Source: Nonomuraea guangzhouensis
GTDB lineage: Bacteria; Actinomycetota; Actinomycetes; Streptosporangiales; Streptosporangiaceae
Length of the DNA: 64,000 bases
Reading direction: 5' to 3'
NCBI RefSeq assembly: GCF_019396345.1
Contig: NZ_JAHKRM010000010.1
Location: forward strand, 1 to 64,000
Both the position numbers and the translations under genes were made by a program. Positions 1 to 8,566 of the stretch are shown here, piece by piece. Below the pieces are notes generated by a model that did not search any database, had not been told where the DNA came from, and saw only the letters and a list, made by a program, of their open reading frames with translations. How positions within the stretch are numbered: the stretch's first letter is position 1; every line of letters starts with the position of its first letter.

Positions 1-301
1 CGCCCGGACCGCCTTCCACCTGCTCGGCCACGGCGGCCGGATGGTCAGCTTCGGGCTGGCGAGCGGAGAGTGGGCCGGCATCGAGGAGGAGGCCGCTGTC
101 GCGCGCGGCGTCACGCTGGTCCAGGCGCGACCCACCCCGGAGACGATGCGCGAGTACACCGAGAGCGCCCTCGCCGAGGCCGCCGCCGGACGGCTGCGGC
201 CGCTGATCGGGCAGCGTTTTCCCCTCGAACGGGCCGCCGCCGCGCACGCCGCCATCGAGTCGCGCGCGAGCGTCGGCAAGACCCTGCTCGAGGTGCGCTG
301 A
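1..301 (+). CDS. Zinc-type alcohol dehydrogenase / quinone oxidoreductase, C-terminal fragment
   Basis: This is the last ~100 codons of a gene that begins before the window; the frame is open from base 2. The visible part reads as the end of a medium-chain dehydrogenase/reductase: a GGR-MVSFG stretch closing the Rossmann fold, then a C-terminal block with FPLERAAAAHAAIESRASVGK, the usual quinone-reductase ending (kvvL-type). Such enzymes are cytosolic NADPH-dependent reductases of quinones or enones. The stop overlaps the ATG of the next gene (TGATG), so the two are co-transcribed. Family is fairly secure from the ending; substrate is unknown. Confidence 0.75.
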   Translation, partial: ARTAFHLLGHGGRMVSFGLASGEWAGIEEEAAVARGVTLVQARPTPETMREYTESALAEAAAGRLRPLIGQRFPLERAAAAHAAIESRASVGKTLLEVR

Positions 302-1179
302 TGCTCAAGGTCGGCGTGAACCTACCGTCGTTCGGCGTGGATGAGACCGCCGGGGTGCGCGAGCATGCCCGGCACGCTGAGGAGCTCGGCCTGGAGTCGA
401 TCTGGGTCGGCGACCATCTGATCCCGGTGCGGCCGTTCCTCGACAGCACCATAGTGCTGGCCACGGCCGCCGCCGTCACCGAGCGCGTCAAGATCGGCTT
501 CGGGGTGATGGTCTTGGCGCTACGCCCGGTCGCCTGGGCCGCCAAGCAGATCGCCAGCCTGCAGCATCTGTCCGGCGGTCGGGTGCTGCTCGGCGTCGGC
601 TCGGGCGGCAACGTGCACGGCGACGCAGCCTGGCGGGCCGTCGGTATCTCCTACGCCGAACGCGCGCAGCGCACCGACGCCGCCCTGGAGATCCTGCCGA
701 GCCTGGTCGAAGGCAAGCCCACGAACGTGAACGGCGAGGTGATCACCCTCTCTCCGGGCGCGACGATGCCGCCCGTCCTCATCGGCTCCGGCCCCATGCG
801 CCGAGCCGCCCGTTTCGCCGACGAATGGTATCCGGCGTTCTCCACGCCGGCTGAGATCGCCGAACAGACCCGCCAACTGGCCGGCCTCGCCGCCGAATAC
901 GGTCGCCCGGCGCCGCGCGTCACGATCGGCCTCAGCGTCGGTCTCGGCGACCTGCCCGCGTCGGTGATCGCCGCTCAGGCCCGGTCGCTGATGGAGTACG
1001 GGATGACCGAGGAGGAGGCCCGTGGTGGCCTGGTCACCGGCCCACCCGCCGCGGCTGCCGAACGGCTGGCCGCACTCGCCGAGGTCGGCGTGCACCGCGT
1101 CATCGCGATGCCGTTCCCCGCCGACCGCCTCCGCCAGAGCGAGCTGCTGGCCGAGACCAACCGCCTCCTCAACCCCTGA
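301..1179 (+). CDS. LLM-class (luciferase-like) flavin/F420-dependent oxidoreductase
   Basis: A 292-residue cytosolic TIM-barrel oxidoreductase of the bacterial luciferase superfamily. The N-terminus (VGVNLPSFG), the ESIWVGDHL segment at about residues 38-46, and the SGGRVLLGVGSGG loop near residue 92 are characteristic of F420-dependent members common in actinomycetes. Length is normal for the family. It starts with ATG overlapping the stop of the upstream quinone oxidoreductase, so the pair probably forms a redox operon. The substrate cannot be told from sequence; FMN rather than F420 use is possible. Confidence 0.85.
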   Translation: MLKVGVNLPSFGVDETAGVREHARHAEELGLESIWVGDHLIPVRPFLDSTIVLATAAAVTERVKIGFGVMVLALRPVAWAAKQIASLQHLSGGRVLLGVGSGGNVHGDAAWRAVGISYAERAQRTDAALEILPSLVEGKPTNVNGEVITLSPGATMPPVLIGSGPMRRAARFADEWYPAFSTPAEIAEQTRQLAGLAAEYGRPAPRVTIGLSVGLGDLPASVIAAQARSLMEYGMTEEEARGGLVTGPPAAAAERLAALAEVGVHRVIAMPFPADRLRQSELLAETNRLLNP

Positions 1180-1695
1180 AGATCTGGACCTGCCGCCAGG
1201 GTCCGTGCCACCAGCCTCAAAGTAGAGCGTCTCCGCAGGCCACAGTGAGTGACGGCTGCGGTGCCCAACGTCCGGTTTCGGCCCGGGCGTTCGGGGATGA
1301 GTTCGGCGCTCTCCGCCTCGAAAGCGACGCTGTGGGCGTTCTCGCAGGTCGCCCTGTTTGCGGATGACTTATGAAAAGCCGTCCGCAAACTTCCGGATAC
1401 CCACAGCTACTTTGCGTCTGGTGACGCGGACCCGAGCGGAGGGCCAGGTTCTGCTCCCCGTGAGCAGGCGCCGATCGGGCCAAAAGGCGGTTCCGGAACA
1501 AGTGCCGGCTGGACGCACGCAGGCCCCGGCCACGGGTATTGACAGCGGGTCTTACGAAAGCCCGTGGCAGACCAGCGGCCACTGTCTGCCTATCGGCACC
1601 GTGGCGCCTGATCGACCTTGAGCCACTTTCCTGTGCGGGCAACGCCTGCGAATTGATCAATCACAGACTCCAGTAGCCGACAGAGTCCGATTGGG
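1180..1695. other. 516-bp gene-free stretch
   Basis: I see no credible gene here. Open frames exist on both strands, but their composition is biased to Arg/Ser/Pro and they match no family I know. The only structure noted is an inverted repeat with 9-base arms, GTTTGCGGA at 1356-1364 and TCCGCAAAC at 1382-1390, separated by 17 bases. It lies between the end of a rightward operon and the end of a leftward one, so part of it may serve termination. Confidence 0.5.
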
Positions 1696-2331
1696 TCAGA
1701 CCAGTTGTTCGAGTTCGGCCAGTTGGGAGGGATCGCGCAGGAGGCCACCGAGGATGAAGCGGGCGCCGGCGCGGGCGAGTTGTTCGGGGTCGCCCTGGTC
1801 GTACTGTGCGGCGTACTCGATGTGAGCGAGGGTGACCCCGGCGAGCATGGTCTGGCCGAGGGCCGGGTCGATGGAGGTGAACTCTCCGCTCTTCACGCCC
1901 TGTTCGATCAGCGAGCGCAGGGCCTGGTAGAGGACGTTGAGTTTGTCGGCCCAGTGGGAGAGCTCCGGAGAGAGCAGGACGTCATTGGCGTAGACGCCGG
2001 ACAGGACGAGCGGGAGGCGGTGCAGGGCCGCCAGGTCCCCTACGACGTAACGATACAGCCGCTCGGCCGGGGAGCCCGGGGAGTGCGCCGCGCGGTCGGC
2101 GGCCGCGAGGGAGTCGTCGAGGCTGAGGGCGAGCAGTTCCTCGAGGATCGCCTGCTTGTTGGGGAAGTGGTAGAACAGCGTGGGCTGCCGCACCCCCACG
2201 GCCTCGGCGATCTGCCGGGTCGAGGTGCCCCGGTAGCCGTGGCGCCGGAACAGCGCCGCGGCCTCGGCGAGGATCCGCTGCCGGGTGTCGGTGCTGGCGG
2301 CGAGTTCGGCCGCTTGTCCTACTCGTGCCAC
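1696..2331 (-). CDS. TetR-family transcriptional regulator
   Basis: A 211-residue repressor. Residues ~13-60 form the TetR helix-turn-helix (TRQRILAEAAALFRRHGYRG then a QPTLFYHFPNK recognition segment), followed by a helical ligand domain of typical size. I chose the GTG at 2331, five bases after the nitrilase stop; the frame runs further upstream but that stretch lies inside the nitrilase gene. It is the last gene of the permease - membrane protein - nitrilase - TetR operon, so it probably senses the operon's substrate or product. Candidate operator: the palindrome at 5044-5063 in front of the first gene. Confidence 0.85.
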   Translation of the reverse strand: MARVGQAAELAASTDTRQRILAEAAALFRRHGYRGTSTRQIAEAVGVRQPTLFYHFPNKQAILEELLALSLDDSLAAADRAAHSPGSPAERLYRYVVGDLAALHRLPLVLSGVYANDVLLSPELSHWADKLNVLYQALRSLIEQGVKSGEFTSIDPALGQTMLAGVTLAHIEYAAQYDQGDPEQLARAGARFILGGLLRDPSQLAELEQLV

Positions 2332-2335
2332 TGCC

Positions 2336-3256
2336 TCAGCGTATCCGGGTTCTGTCCACGCTCCATTCCAAGATCCCCGGCCGATCGTAGTGGCCAGTGA
2401 CGTCGAGGTCGTGCTTGAACGCGACGGTCTCGGCGAGGTTGACGTCGGCGACGACCAGGTCAGGGCCGTAGACCGGCCCGACGCGCCACTCCCCGTCGGG
2501 GCCGATGACCCCCGAGCCGCCGGGGAAGAAGATCTCGTCCCGCACATCGGCGCCCACTCCCCTGGCGTAGGCCTGGTGAAGCTGCAGCGGCACGGAGTCG
2601 ACCGGGAGGTAGGTCGCGGCGGCGACCACGAAGCAGCGTCCCTCGAACGCGTAGCAGCGGGAGGCCAGCAGGTGCGGCTCGGGCATGTCCGGCCAGAGCG
2701 CGATGTGGACCTGTTCGTCGTCGGCGTGCAGCGCCTGCCGCGCGACGGGATGCCAGTGCTCCCAGCAGATCAGGCCGCCCACCTGCCCGGCAGGGGTGTC
2801 GTGGGCACGCAAGCCGTGGGCGTCGCCGGGGGTCCAGACGAGCCGCTCAGTGTGGGTCGGCAGCAGCTTGCGGTGGACGCCGAAGATCTGCCCGTCCGGA
2901 CCAATGGTGATCATGCTGTTGTAGAGCGTCGCTGCGGTGGGGCGGGCTCGTTCATTGAAGCCCATGACGACGGTCACGGCGTTGCTCGCCGCCGCGTCGC
3001 ACAGGACTTGGATGTGCGGTCCCGGCACGGTGGCACTGGCGTTGACCAGTTTCGTGAACCAGTGCCGGGCCTCGGAGTCGTCCCAGCCCGCCAGGCCGAA
3101 GACCCAGGCCGGGTAGCCGCCGAGCCAGGTTTCCGGGAAGACGACCAGATCGGCGCCCAGAGCCGCGGCCTCGGCGATGTAGCGGGAGGCGCTGCTGACT
3201 CCGGCGTTCAGGTCGAGCAGGTGCGGGGGTCGCTGAACGATGCAGATACGGGTCAT
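2336..3256 (-). CDS. Nitrilase / carbon-nitrogen hydrolase
   Basis: A 306-residue cytosolic hydrolase of the nitrilase branch of the C-N hydrolase superfamily. The Glu-Lys-Cys triad is visible: E42 in FPETWLGGYP, K130 in HRKLLPTHTE, C164 in GGLICWEHWHP. The CWE-type cysteine loop is that of true aliphatic nitrilases or cyanide hydratases rather than of amidases. It would convert a nitrile R-CN to the carboxylate and ammonia. Start ATG has an AAGGA-type ribosome site. Directly downstream of a permease and small membrane protein, so uptake and hydrolysis of one nitrogen compound is likely; an amidase role in the guanidino pathway next door is a weaker alternative. Confidence 0.85.
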   Translation of the reverse strand: MTRICIVQRPPHLLDLNAGVSSASRYIAEAAALGADLVVFPETWLGGYPAWVFGLAGWDDSEARHWFTKLVNASATVPGPHIQVLCDAAASNAVTVVMGFNERARPTAATLYNSMITIGPDGQIFGVHRKLLPTHTERLVWTPGDAHGLRAHDTPAGQVGGLICWEHWHPVARQALHADDEQVHIALWPDMPEPHLLASRCYAFEGRCFVVAAATYLPVDSVPLQLHQAYARGVGADVRDEIFFPGGSGVIGPDGEWRVGPVYGPDLVVADVNLAETVAFKHDLDVTGHYDRPGILEWSVDRTRIR

Positions 3257-3261
3257 TTTCC

Positions 3262-3639
3262 TTACCAGTTGATGATGGCGCGGGCCGCCACCCAGGTCCA
3301 TGCGAGCGCGAAACCCGCAAAGCAGGCCCATTCGATGATCTGGAGCGGCCGCGAGCGGTCCACGAAGTCCGGCCACCACGCCAGGGCACCGGTGGACAGC
3401 GCGGTGTAGTAGCCGGTGATGAGCAGGATGATCGACGCGCCGAGGTCGACGACCCCGGCGGAGTCGGCCGCCACGAAGACGGTGCCGATGATGAGGGCGT
3501 CCACGTGGCCCTGGCGCAGCCGCGGCAACTGTTTGATGCCCGCCCAGCCCTTGGGCTTGGCCACGCACGCGTAGAGCAGCAGTCCCGACCAGGCGCCGAT
3601 GACCAGCAGGACCAGCCCGCCGATGCCGAGAACGTTCAT
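3262..3639 (-). CDS. Small integral membrane protein of the permease/nitrilase operon
   Basis: A 125-residue protein with about four hydrophobic segments: an N-terminal one starting MNVLGIGGLVLLVIGAW, then IIGTVFVAADSAGVV, ILLITGYYTALSTG and a C-terminal CFAGFALAWTWVAA. I do not recognise the family. Its ATG overlaps the permease stop (ATGA) and it ends six bases before the nitrilase start, so it is translationally coupled to both and probably assists transport or sits with the permease. No enzymatic motif is visible. Confidence 0.7.
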   Translation of the reverse strand: MNVLGIGGLVLLVIGAWSGLLLYACVAKPKGWAGIKQLPRLRQGHVDALIIGTVFVAADSAGVVDLGASIILLITGYYTALSTGALAWWPDFVDRSRPLQIIEWACFAGFALAWTWVAARAIINW

Positions 3640-5036
3640 CGCCGCCGCCCCGACATGAGGATGACGGCCAGCGCGAGTACGGCGATCGCGGCGAAGACCC
3701 ACACGCCCGCCCAGACCTGCCAGGCGGGCGCACCGGGCGATGCAAGCTCTGCGCGCGGCCAGGCGATGTTGACGGTTTCGAACGCCAGCCAGCCGAACGC
3801 AACCAGGTTCACCGGTGTCCCGGTCCGGCTCAGACGGAGCGATCCGGCGGGCCGCCAGCGCCCGGTCAGCCGCGCAAAGAGGGCGGCGGCCACGACCAGC
3901 AGGAAGGTGATGTAAAGCCCGCCGGTGCCGAAGGTAATCATCGTGCCCATCGCGCCGTCGTTCAGGCCGAGCAGCAGGCCCGCGCCGGCGCCCAGGGTCA
4001 CGACGGTCATCGCGGCCAGCGGCACCCGACTGCGCGGGCTGACCCTGGCCAGGTAGCGGGGCAGCTTCTCGTCCCTGGCCAGGCCGAAGGCGACCCGCCC
4101 AAGATAGCCCTGCATCGACACCAGGCAGGCCAGGAACGTGGTGACCACGATGGCCAGGAACGGTTTGGCCGACCACGCGCCGAACGAGTCGAGCACGGTG
4201 GGCGTGACCGGATCCGGCACCTCGCCCCTGGCCAGGGCGCCCAGGTCCTTGGAGGCGAGAGTGACCGCGACCGCCACGAGGATCACCGCGCCGCCGACGA
4301 CAGCGGTCGCGGCGGTGATGGCCCGTGGCACGTTCGCCCCAGCGCCCCTGGTCTCTTCGGCCACCGACGCGCTCGCGTCGAAGCCGACGAATGCCCAGCC
4401 GCACACCGCCAACGTGGCCAGGAACGAGCCGCCAGTTCCCGCAGTGTCGAAGAGCACCGAGAAGTCCTGCTCCTGGAAGAAGAGCAGCAGCGCCAGCCCG
4501 ATGACCACGGACCCGATGATCTCGGCGACGATGCCCGCATTGACGATCGTCCGCATGACGCGGACGCCGTAGCCGTTCACCAGGAGCGCCAGGGCCAGCA
4601 GCCCGGCCGACACCAGCAGCCTGGTCGCGCCGCGCGGCTCGGCGCCGGTGAACAGCAGGCCGACCCAAGGCGCCGCCAGGTAGGCTACCGTGGCCAGCGC
4701 GGCGGTCACCGCCGCCAGATAGACGATCCCGGTGAACCAGGCGAAGCGCGGACCGACCAGCCTGCGCGCCCATTGGTATGGCCCACCCGCCACCGGGAAC
4801 TCCGAGGCCAGCTCCGCGTATACGACCGCGACCAGGAGCTGCCCGGCCAGCGCCACCCCGAGCATCCACAACCAGGCGGGCCCGCTGAGCAGCGAGCCCA
4901 GCGAGAAGATCGCGTACAGGCCCACCACCGGTGCCACGGCCGCCACACCGATCGAGAACGTGGAGAAGACCCCCAGCCCTCGGCGCAATTGTTGCTGGTA
5001 TCCGAGCTGTTCAAGCCGGGTGTCGTCAGTCTTCAC
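3636..5036 (-). CDS. APC-superfamily amino acid / amine permease
   Basis: A 466-residue inner-membrane permease with about 12 hydrophobic helices. The N-terminal LRRGLGVFSTFSIGVAAVAPV region with the small-residue unwound helix 1, and VAGGPYQWARRLVGPRFAW in helix 3 territory, are typical of amino-acid-polyamine-organocation carriers. I chose GTG at 5036, which follows an AGAGAGG ribosome site; the frame extends upstream, but the palindrome 5044-5063 lies there. First gene of the operon with the membrane protein, nitrilase and TetR gene. Substrate probably an amino acid, amine or nitrile-bearing amine; not determinable. Confidence 0.85.
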   Translation of the reverse strand: MKTDDTRLEQLGYQQQLRRGLGVFSTFSIGVAAVAPVVGLYAIFSLGSLLSGPAWLWMLGVALAGQLLVAVVYAELASEFPVAGGPYQWARRLVGPRFAWFTGIVYLAAVTAALATVAYLAAPWVGLLFTGAEPRGATRLLVSAGLLALALLVNGYGVRVMRTIVNAGIVAEIIGSVVIGLALLLFFQEQDFSVLFDTAGTGGSFLATLAVCGWAFVGFDASASVAEETRGAGANVPRAITAATAVVGGAVILVAVAVTLASKDLGALARGEVPDPVTPTVLDSFGAWSAKPFLAIVVTTFLACLVSMQGYLGRVAFGLARDEKLPRYLARVSPRSRVPLAAMTVVTLGAGAGLLLGLNDGAMGTMITFGTGGLYITFLLVVAAALFARLTGRWRPAGSLRLSRTGTPVNLVAFGWLAFETVNIAWPRAELASPGAPAWQVWAGVWVFAAIAVLALAVILMSGRRR

Positions 5037-5043
5037 GGGAACC

Positions 5044-5063
5044 TCTCTATCGATTGATAGAGA
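5044..5063. promoter_or_regulatory. Perfect 8+4+8 palindrome overlapping the permease ribosome site
   Basis: TCTCTATC, GATT, GATAGAGA: perfect 8-base arms around a 4-base centre, seven bases upstream of the GTG start of the permease operon. One arm merges with the AGAGAGG ribosome site. It is AT-rich compared with its surroundings. Size and place fit a TetR operator, with the TetR gene at the end of the same operon as the obvious candidate; as RNA it could also fold into a hairpin hiding the ribosome site. Confidence 0.55.
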
Positions 5064-5247
5064 AGCATTCGTCAGACTTTCTAAAAAGTCAAGAGGATCC
5101 GATCCAGGGTCGTTCAGATAGCAGGCGATCATGATCGTTTCACTCTGATCGGCGGACCGGGTCGACCATCTCGCAGGCCAGGCCGCTTCAGCGGCGCCTC
5201 GCGTCCACGGACAAGCGGACGAACTGCGCCGTGGACGTTATCTGAGG

Positions 5248-5263
5248 TGACTATTAGTAGTCA
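5248..5263. promoter_or_regulatory. Inverted repeat upstream of the cupin-like stub
   Basis: TGACTA-TTAG-TAGTCA: perfect 6-base arms with a 4-base centre, six bases before the ATG of the stub at 5269. This AT-rich palindrome between two divergent reading frames looks like an operator. Its regulator is unknown. Confidence 0.4.
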
Positions 5264-5268
5264 TCCAT

Positions 5269-5523
5269 GTGGGCCAAGTAAGGCGGTCGTGGATGGTGGT
5301 CGATGAGGACTTCGGGTTGCATGTCGAGGCGTGCGCGTACCTGGCGCGCGGGGGCACGGGCCCGGAGGAGTACCACCTAACGCCCGCCGGCGAGAAACGG
5401 CTGCTCGTGCTGCAGACCACGATCCTTCCCGGAGGCGCCAGCGCCGAGGAGCCCTACGTCCTGCCTGGGCATGTGGAGTTCGTGCTGCTGCTGAGGTCAC
5501 AACCAGTCAAGAGCGAGCCATAG
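5269..5523 (+). pseudogene. Cupin-like stub, probably a truncated XRE-cupin regulator
   Basis: An 84-codon frame with strong GC3, so it is or was coding. The segment EYHLTPAGEKRLLVLQTTIL-PGGASAEEPYVLPGHVEF resembles the first strands of the C-terminal cupin of XRE-cupin (PuuR-like) regulators, where a PGaS...pGeEf motif precedes the rest of the barrel. The frame then ends after VLLLRS, before the remainder of the cupin, and runs 27 bases into the end of the convergent PucR gene. There is no helix-turn-helix domain. I read it as a broken gene; a genuine short protein is possible. Confidence 0.4.
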
Positions 5524-6975
5524 CCGGGCCCGCTCACCGGCGTCGGCGAGGTCTGTGTCCAGCAGACGCTGGACGCGGGCCAGCCTTTGGCGGACGCTGT
5601 TGCGGTGCAGGCCGGTCGCCGCGGCCGTGCTCTCCCAGCCGCCGTGGTGCGCGAGCCAGGCGCGCAGCAGCGTACACAACTCTTCACCGTCCTCAGCGGC
5701 CAGAAGCGGACCCAGCACCGTCCTGGCCCAGGAGCCAGCGGTGCCCCGCTCCACGAGCGCTCCCACGCCGGGACCGGACGGGCGTGCGACAAGAGGCACA
5801 CTCGCGGCCACGGCCCGGGGCAGCAGGTCGCGGGCCTCCCGGTCAGCGGTCGGAAGATCGGCGGGATGAACGGGACGGCTGAGCACCCCGAGGGCACCGG
5901 TGGAGTCCCGCAACGTGGCGAGGGCTTCCTCATCGGTGTCAGCCGACACCACGGCCCGCAGCTGCGTGCCGTTGATGTCCAGGATCGGACTGCTCAGGGC
6001 TCGAGCGGCGGCGGTGGCCTCCTCCGGGTCGGGTTGCCCCTCCGGACGGATGGCCCGCAGCACGCGGACGGGTTCGCCGGGAGTACGGCCGAGCAGCACC
6101 GCCAGAAGCGCGGCCGCGGGCGTCGGCGGTGTGTCGTCCGTGCCGAGGCCATCGCCGAGCAGCAGCCGGGTGAGAAGACGCCCTTGACTGTCGTCAGAAC
6201 GGGCGGAGCGGGTGAGTAGGCCCAGCAGGCCGACGCAGACCGCCGTGACGGCCCGATCGGGAGCGGTGAACGGCCGGGCGCGCCCGACCAGGAGCACTGC
6301 GGAGCCGCCTCCTACCGGGTGCAGGTCTACCTGCCCGCCCGAGGTATGGGTGCTCGCCGCGCGTGGGCCCGCGGCCCGGGCAAGGCGCCGGGCTAGTGCG
6401 ATCGTGTCGGTGTCGGGTTCGGGCGCGCAAGGGCTCCGGGCGATCGTCCGGCCGGACGCGCTGATGAGAAGCGCCCAGCCGTCCAGGACTTCGGCGGTCG
6501 CGGCCACCACCGCCCCGAGAGGCCTGCGGGCCTCCAGCGCCGCGCTCGTTACCCGGCTCTGGGCCTCGGCGAGTGCCCGCATCTGCTCGACGCGCAACTC
6601 CTCCCACGCCCGTGCGACGGATCGGGAGACCGCCAGGAACGGCGTGTGCTCCGGGACGGCCAGCAACGGAAGCCCGTGTTCGCCGCACGCTCGGGTAAGG
6701 CCGGGAGGGATCTCGCGGTGCACGGGCGCCAGGCCGAACCCCAATGCGGCGACGTCTGCGTCGATCAGCCCTCGCACATATCGGTCCAAGCGTTCGCCAT
6801 CGGCAGGCAGATCCACGCCCGCGGTCAGCAGCAGTTCACCGCCGAGCAGATAGGGCGCGGGGTCGGTGAGCTCGCTGACATGTGCCCACTGCACGGGACG
6901 ATCAAGCAACTGCTCGCCGGTCACAACGATCAGCCCAGTTTCGGCGACGATCCCGCGCAGGCTGACGAACGGCAT
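5497..6975 (-). CDS. PucR-family transcriptional regulator
   Basis: A 492-residue regulator. The N-terminal PucR domain (MPFVSLRGIVAETG then LLGGELLLTAG) occupies roughly residues 1-120, a central GAF-like/GGDEF-like region follows, and the C-terminal PucR helix-turn-helix (STAAATGLHRNSVRQRLARV) ends the protein. I chose the ATG at 6975, preceded by GGGGGAG; two in-frame ATGs just upstream lack a ribosome site. It is transcribed away from the agmatinase-family gene at 7115, its likely target. PucR proteins commonly respond to nitrogen-rich metabolites. Confidence 0.88.
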   Translation of the reverse strand: MPFVSLRGIVAETGLIVVTGEQLLDRPVQWAHVSELTDPAPYLLGGELLLTAGVDLPADGERLDRYVRGLIDADVAALGFGLAPVHREIPPGLTRACGEHGLPLLAVPEHTPFLAVSRSVARAWEELRVEQMRALAEAQSRVTSAALEARRPLGAVVAATAEVLDGWALLISASGRTIARSPCAPEPDTDTIALARRLARAAGPRAASTHTSGGQVDLHPVGGGSAVLLVGRARPFTAPDRAVTAVCVGLLGLLTRSARSDDSQGRLLTRLLLGDGLGTDDTPPTPAAALLAVLLGRTPGEPVRVLRAIRPEGQPDPEEATAAARALSSPILDINGTQLRAVVSADTDEEALATLRDSTGALGVLSRPVHPADLPTADREARDLLPRAVAASVPLVARPSGPGVGALVERGTAGSWARTVLGPLLAAEDGEELCTLLRAWLAHHGGWESTAAATGLHRNSVRQRLARVQRLLDTDLADAGERARLWLALDWL

Positions 6976-7114
6976 GAGCTCCCCCATGGGAGGAATCATC
7001 CCAGATAGGGAGGTTATTGGTGCAAACCATCCAGTGCGCAGGCGACAACGCGCTCCTAGCCTGGACGCACTCGCCGCCCAGCCGTCAGCGCGACCTTGGA
7101 GAAAGACCGACTGT

Positions 7115-8077
7115 ATGTTCGCTTCCGTTCCGGGCCCGATCGGCCCGATCGACAGTTCCGTCGTGCCGCGCTTCGCGGGGATCGCGACGTTCGCCCGGCT
7201 GCCCCGGCTGGATGAGGCAGGCCGCGCGGACATAGCGGTCGTGGGCATCCCCTTCGACTCCGGGGTGTCCTACCGGCCCGGAGCGCGTTTCGCGCCCGCT
7301 GCGATCCGTGAGGCCAGTCGGCTGCTGCGCCCCTACCACCCGGTGCTTGACGTCTCGCCCTTCGCGGCCGTCCAAGTCGTCGACGCCGGCGACATCGCGG
7401 TCAACCCCTTCAACATCGACGAGGCCATCGAGACGGTGCGGACCGAGGCCGGTCTGCTCATGAACACCGGGGCTCAGGTGGTCACCGTGGGCGGCGACCA
7501 CACTCTCGCCCTGCCTCTGCTACGGGCCGTCGCTGACCGACACGGACCGGTGGCCCTGCTGCACTTCGACGCGCACCTGGACACCTGGGACACCTACTTC
7601 GGCCAGCCCTACACCCATGGCACCCCGTTCCGCCGCGCGGTAGAGGAAGGCCTGCTGGACACCGAGGCACTCAGCCACGTCGGAACGCGCGGACCGCTCT
7701 ATGGGAAGGCCGACCTCGACGAGGACGGGAGGCTGGGTTTTGGGATCATCACGTCGGCCGACGTGATGCGCCGTGGCGTCGACGAGACCGTCGACGCCCT
7801 CCGCCAGCGCATCGGCGACAGACCGCTGTACGTCTCCATCGACATCGACGTCCTCGACCCTGCCCACGCCCCCGGCACCGGAACCCCAGAAGCGGGCGGA
7901 ATGACGTCGCGGGAACTCCTGGAGATCCTGCGCGGACTGCGCGGACTGAACCTCGTCGGCGGTGACGTGGTGGAGGTCGCCCCCGCCTATGACCACGCCG
8001 ACATCACCTCCGTCGCCGCGGCCCACGTAGCCTACGACCTGATCAGCCTGCTCGCCCTTCGAGCAGCCTCCGCATGA
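7115..8077 (+). CDS. speB: Agmatinase-family ureohydrolase (agmatinase or guanidinobutyrase)
   Basis: A 320-residue cytosolic dimanganese ureohydrolase that releases urea from a guanidino compound. Metal ligands are all present: H129 in GGDHT, D152, H154 and D156 in FDAHLD, D243 and D245 in SIDIDVLDP, followed by APGTGTPE. The ribosome site GGAGAAAG precedes the ATG at 7115. The next frame, overlapping by ATGA, is a remnant of an aldehyde dehydrogenase of the succinate-semialdehyde type, which hints at 4-guanidinobutyrate to GABA to succinate rather than agmatine. Divergent PucR gene likely controls it. Symbol is given for the family; exact substrate is not fixed. Confidence 0.85.
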   Translation: MFASVPGPIGPIDSSVVPRFAGIATFARLPRLDEAGRADIAVVGIPFDSGVSYRPGARFAPAAIREASRLLRPYHPVLDVSPFAAVQVVDAGDIAVNPFNIDEAIETVRTEAGLLMNTGAQVVTVGGDHTLALPLLRAVADRHGPVALLHFDAHLDTWDTYFGQPYTHGTPFRRAVEEGLLDTEALSHVGTRGPLYGKADLDEDGRLGFGIITSADVMRRGVDETVDALRQRIGDRPLYVSIDIDVLDPAHAPGTGTPEAGGMTSRELLEILRGLRGLNLVGGDVVEVAPAYDHADITSVAAAHVAYDLISLLALRAASA

Positions 8078-8349
8078 CCCGTTACACCGTGATCGATCCC
8101 GCCACGGGAAGAACACTCAAAAAGCCGTGCGGGACCAGGTCGGGCGAGCCGCGACCGCATACTCCCGGTCTGACTGTGGCTGAACGCGCCGGATGCTTGA
8201 GCCGCGTGGCCGATCTGCACACCGAACGGCGCGAACGACTCGCCGAGATCATCGTCGGGGAGATGGACAATCCTGCGACCTGACCAGCTTCTACGACGTC
8301 ATGTGGGTGACCAGCGGCGAAGGTCAACCGCTACGCCGCAGACGAGCGT
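8074..8349 (+). pseudogene. Aldehyde dehydrogenase (succinate-semialdehyde type) N-terminal remnant
   Basis: The frame starts MTRYTVIDPATGRTLK and later reads TVAERAGCLSRVADLHTERR and ERLAEIIVGEM, which is the opening of gabD-type aldehyde dehydrogenases. The segment between is scrambled and shortened, the frame stops at 8283, and a further piece resembling the next block (VNRYAADE) follows in another frame to about 8345. The catalytic two-thirds of the enzyme is missing. The remnant stops where the dispersed repeat at 8350 begins. It overlaps the agmatinase stop (ATGA), so it was once the second gene of that operon. Confidence 0.65.
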
Positions 8350-8412
8350 CAGCCCGCCTGGGAGAACGCCGGAAGCGAAGCGGAGACCCGTTGTGGGCGG
8401 GCATCAGACGGC
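8350..8412 (+). repeat. Dispersed repeat, copy A
   Basis: 63 bases beginning CAGCCCGCCTGGGAGAACG and ending GGGCATCAGACGGC. It matches copy B at 9742-9808 in nearly every position, apart from a TGGG insertion in B. Copy A lacks the upstream half of the first hairpin seen in copy B. It sits exactly where homology to aldehyde dehydrogenase ends. Confidence 0.75.
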
Positions 8413-8566
8413 ATGGACACGGTCGGCCCCGAGGCAATCCCCTTCCCCTCCCTCGTGCGGGGGACGAGACCATCGCGGTTCACACCGTGGAGGGATCCTG
8501 CCCGATCGACGGCTCCAGAAAGATCGACGGTGTCGAGATCCGTCGGCTTAGGGGGTTCGGGTTCAG

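Noticed and set aside
1217..1660. A 147-codon frame on the minus strand in the gap after the luciferase-like gene
   Set aside because: No recognisable domain, poor third-position bias, and no ribosome site; treated as non-coding.
3262..4869. A 535-codon frame including the small membrane protein
   Set aside because: Only the last 125 codons are a real protein; the upstream part is out of frame with the permease and Arg/Gly-rich.
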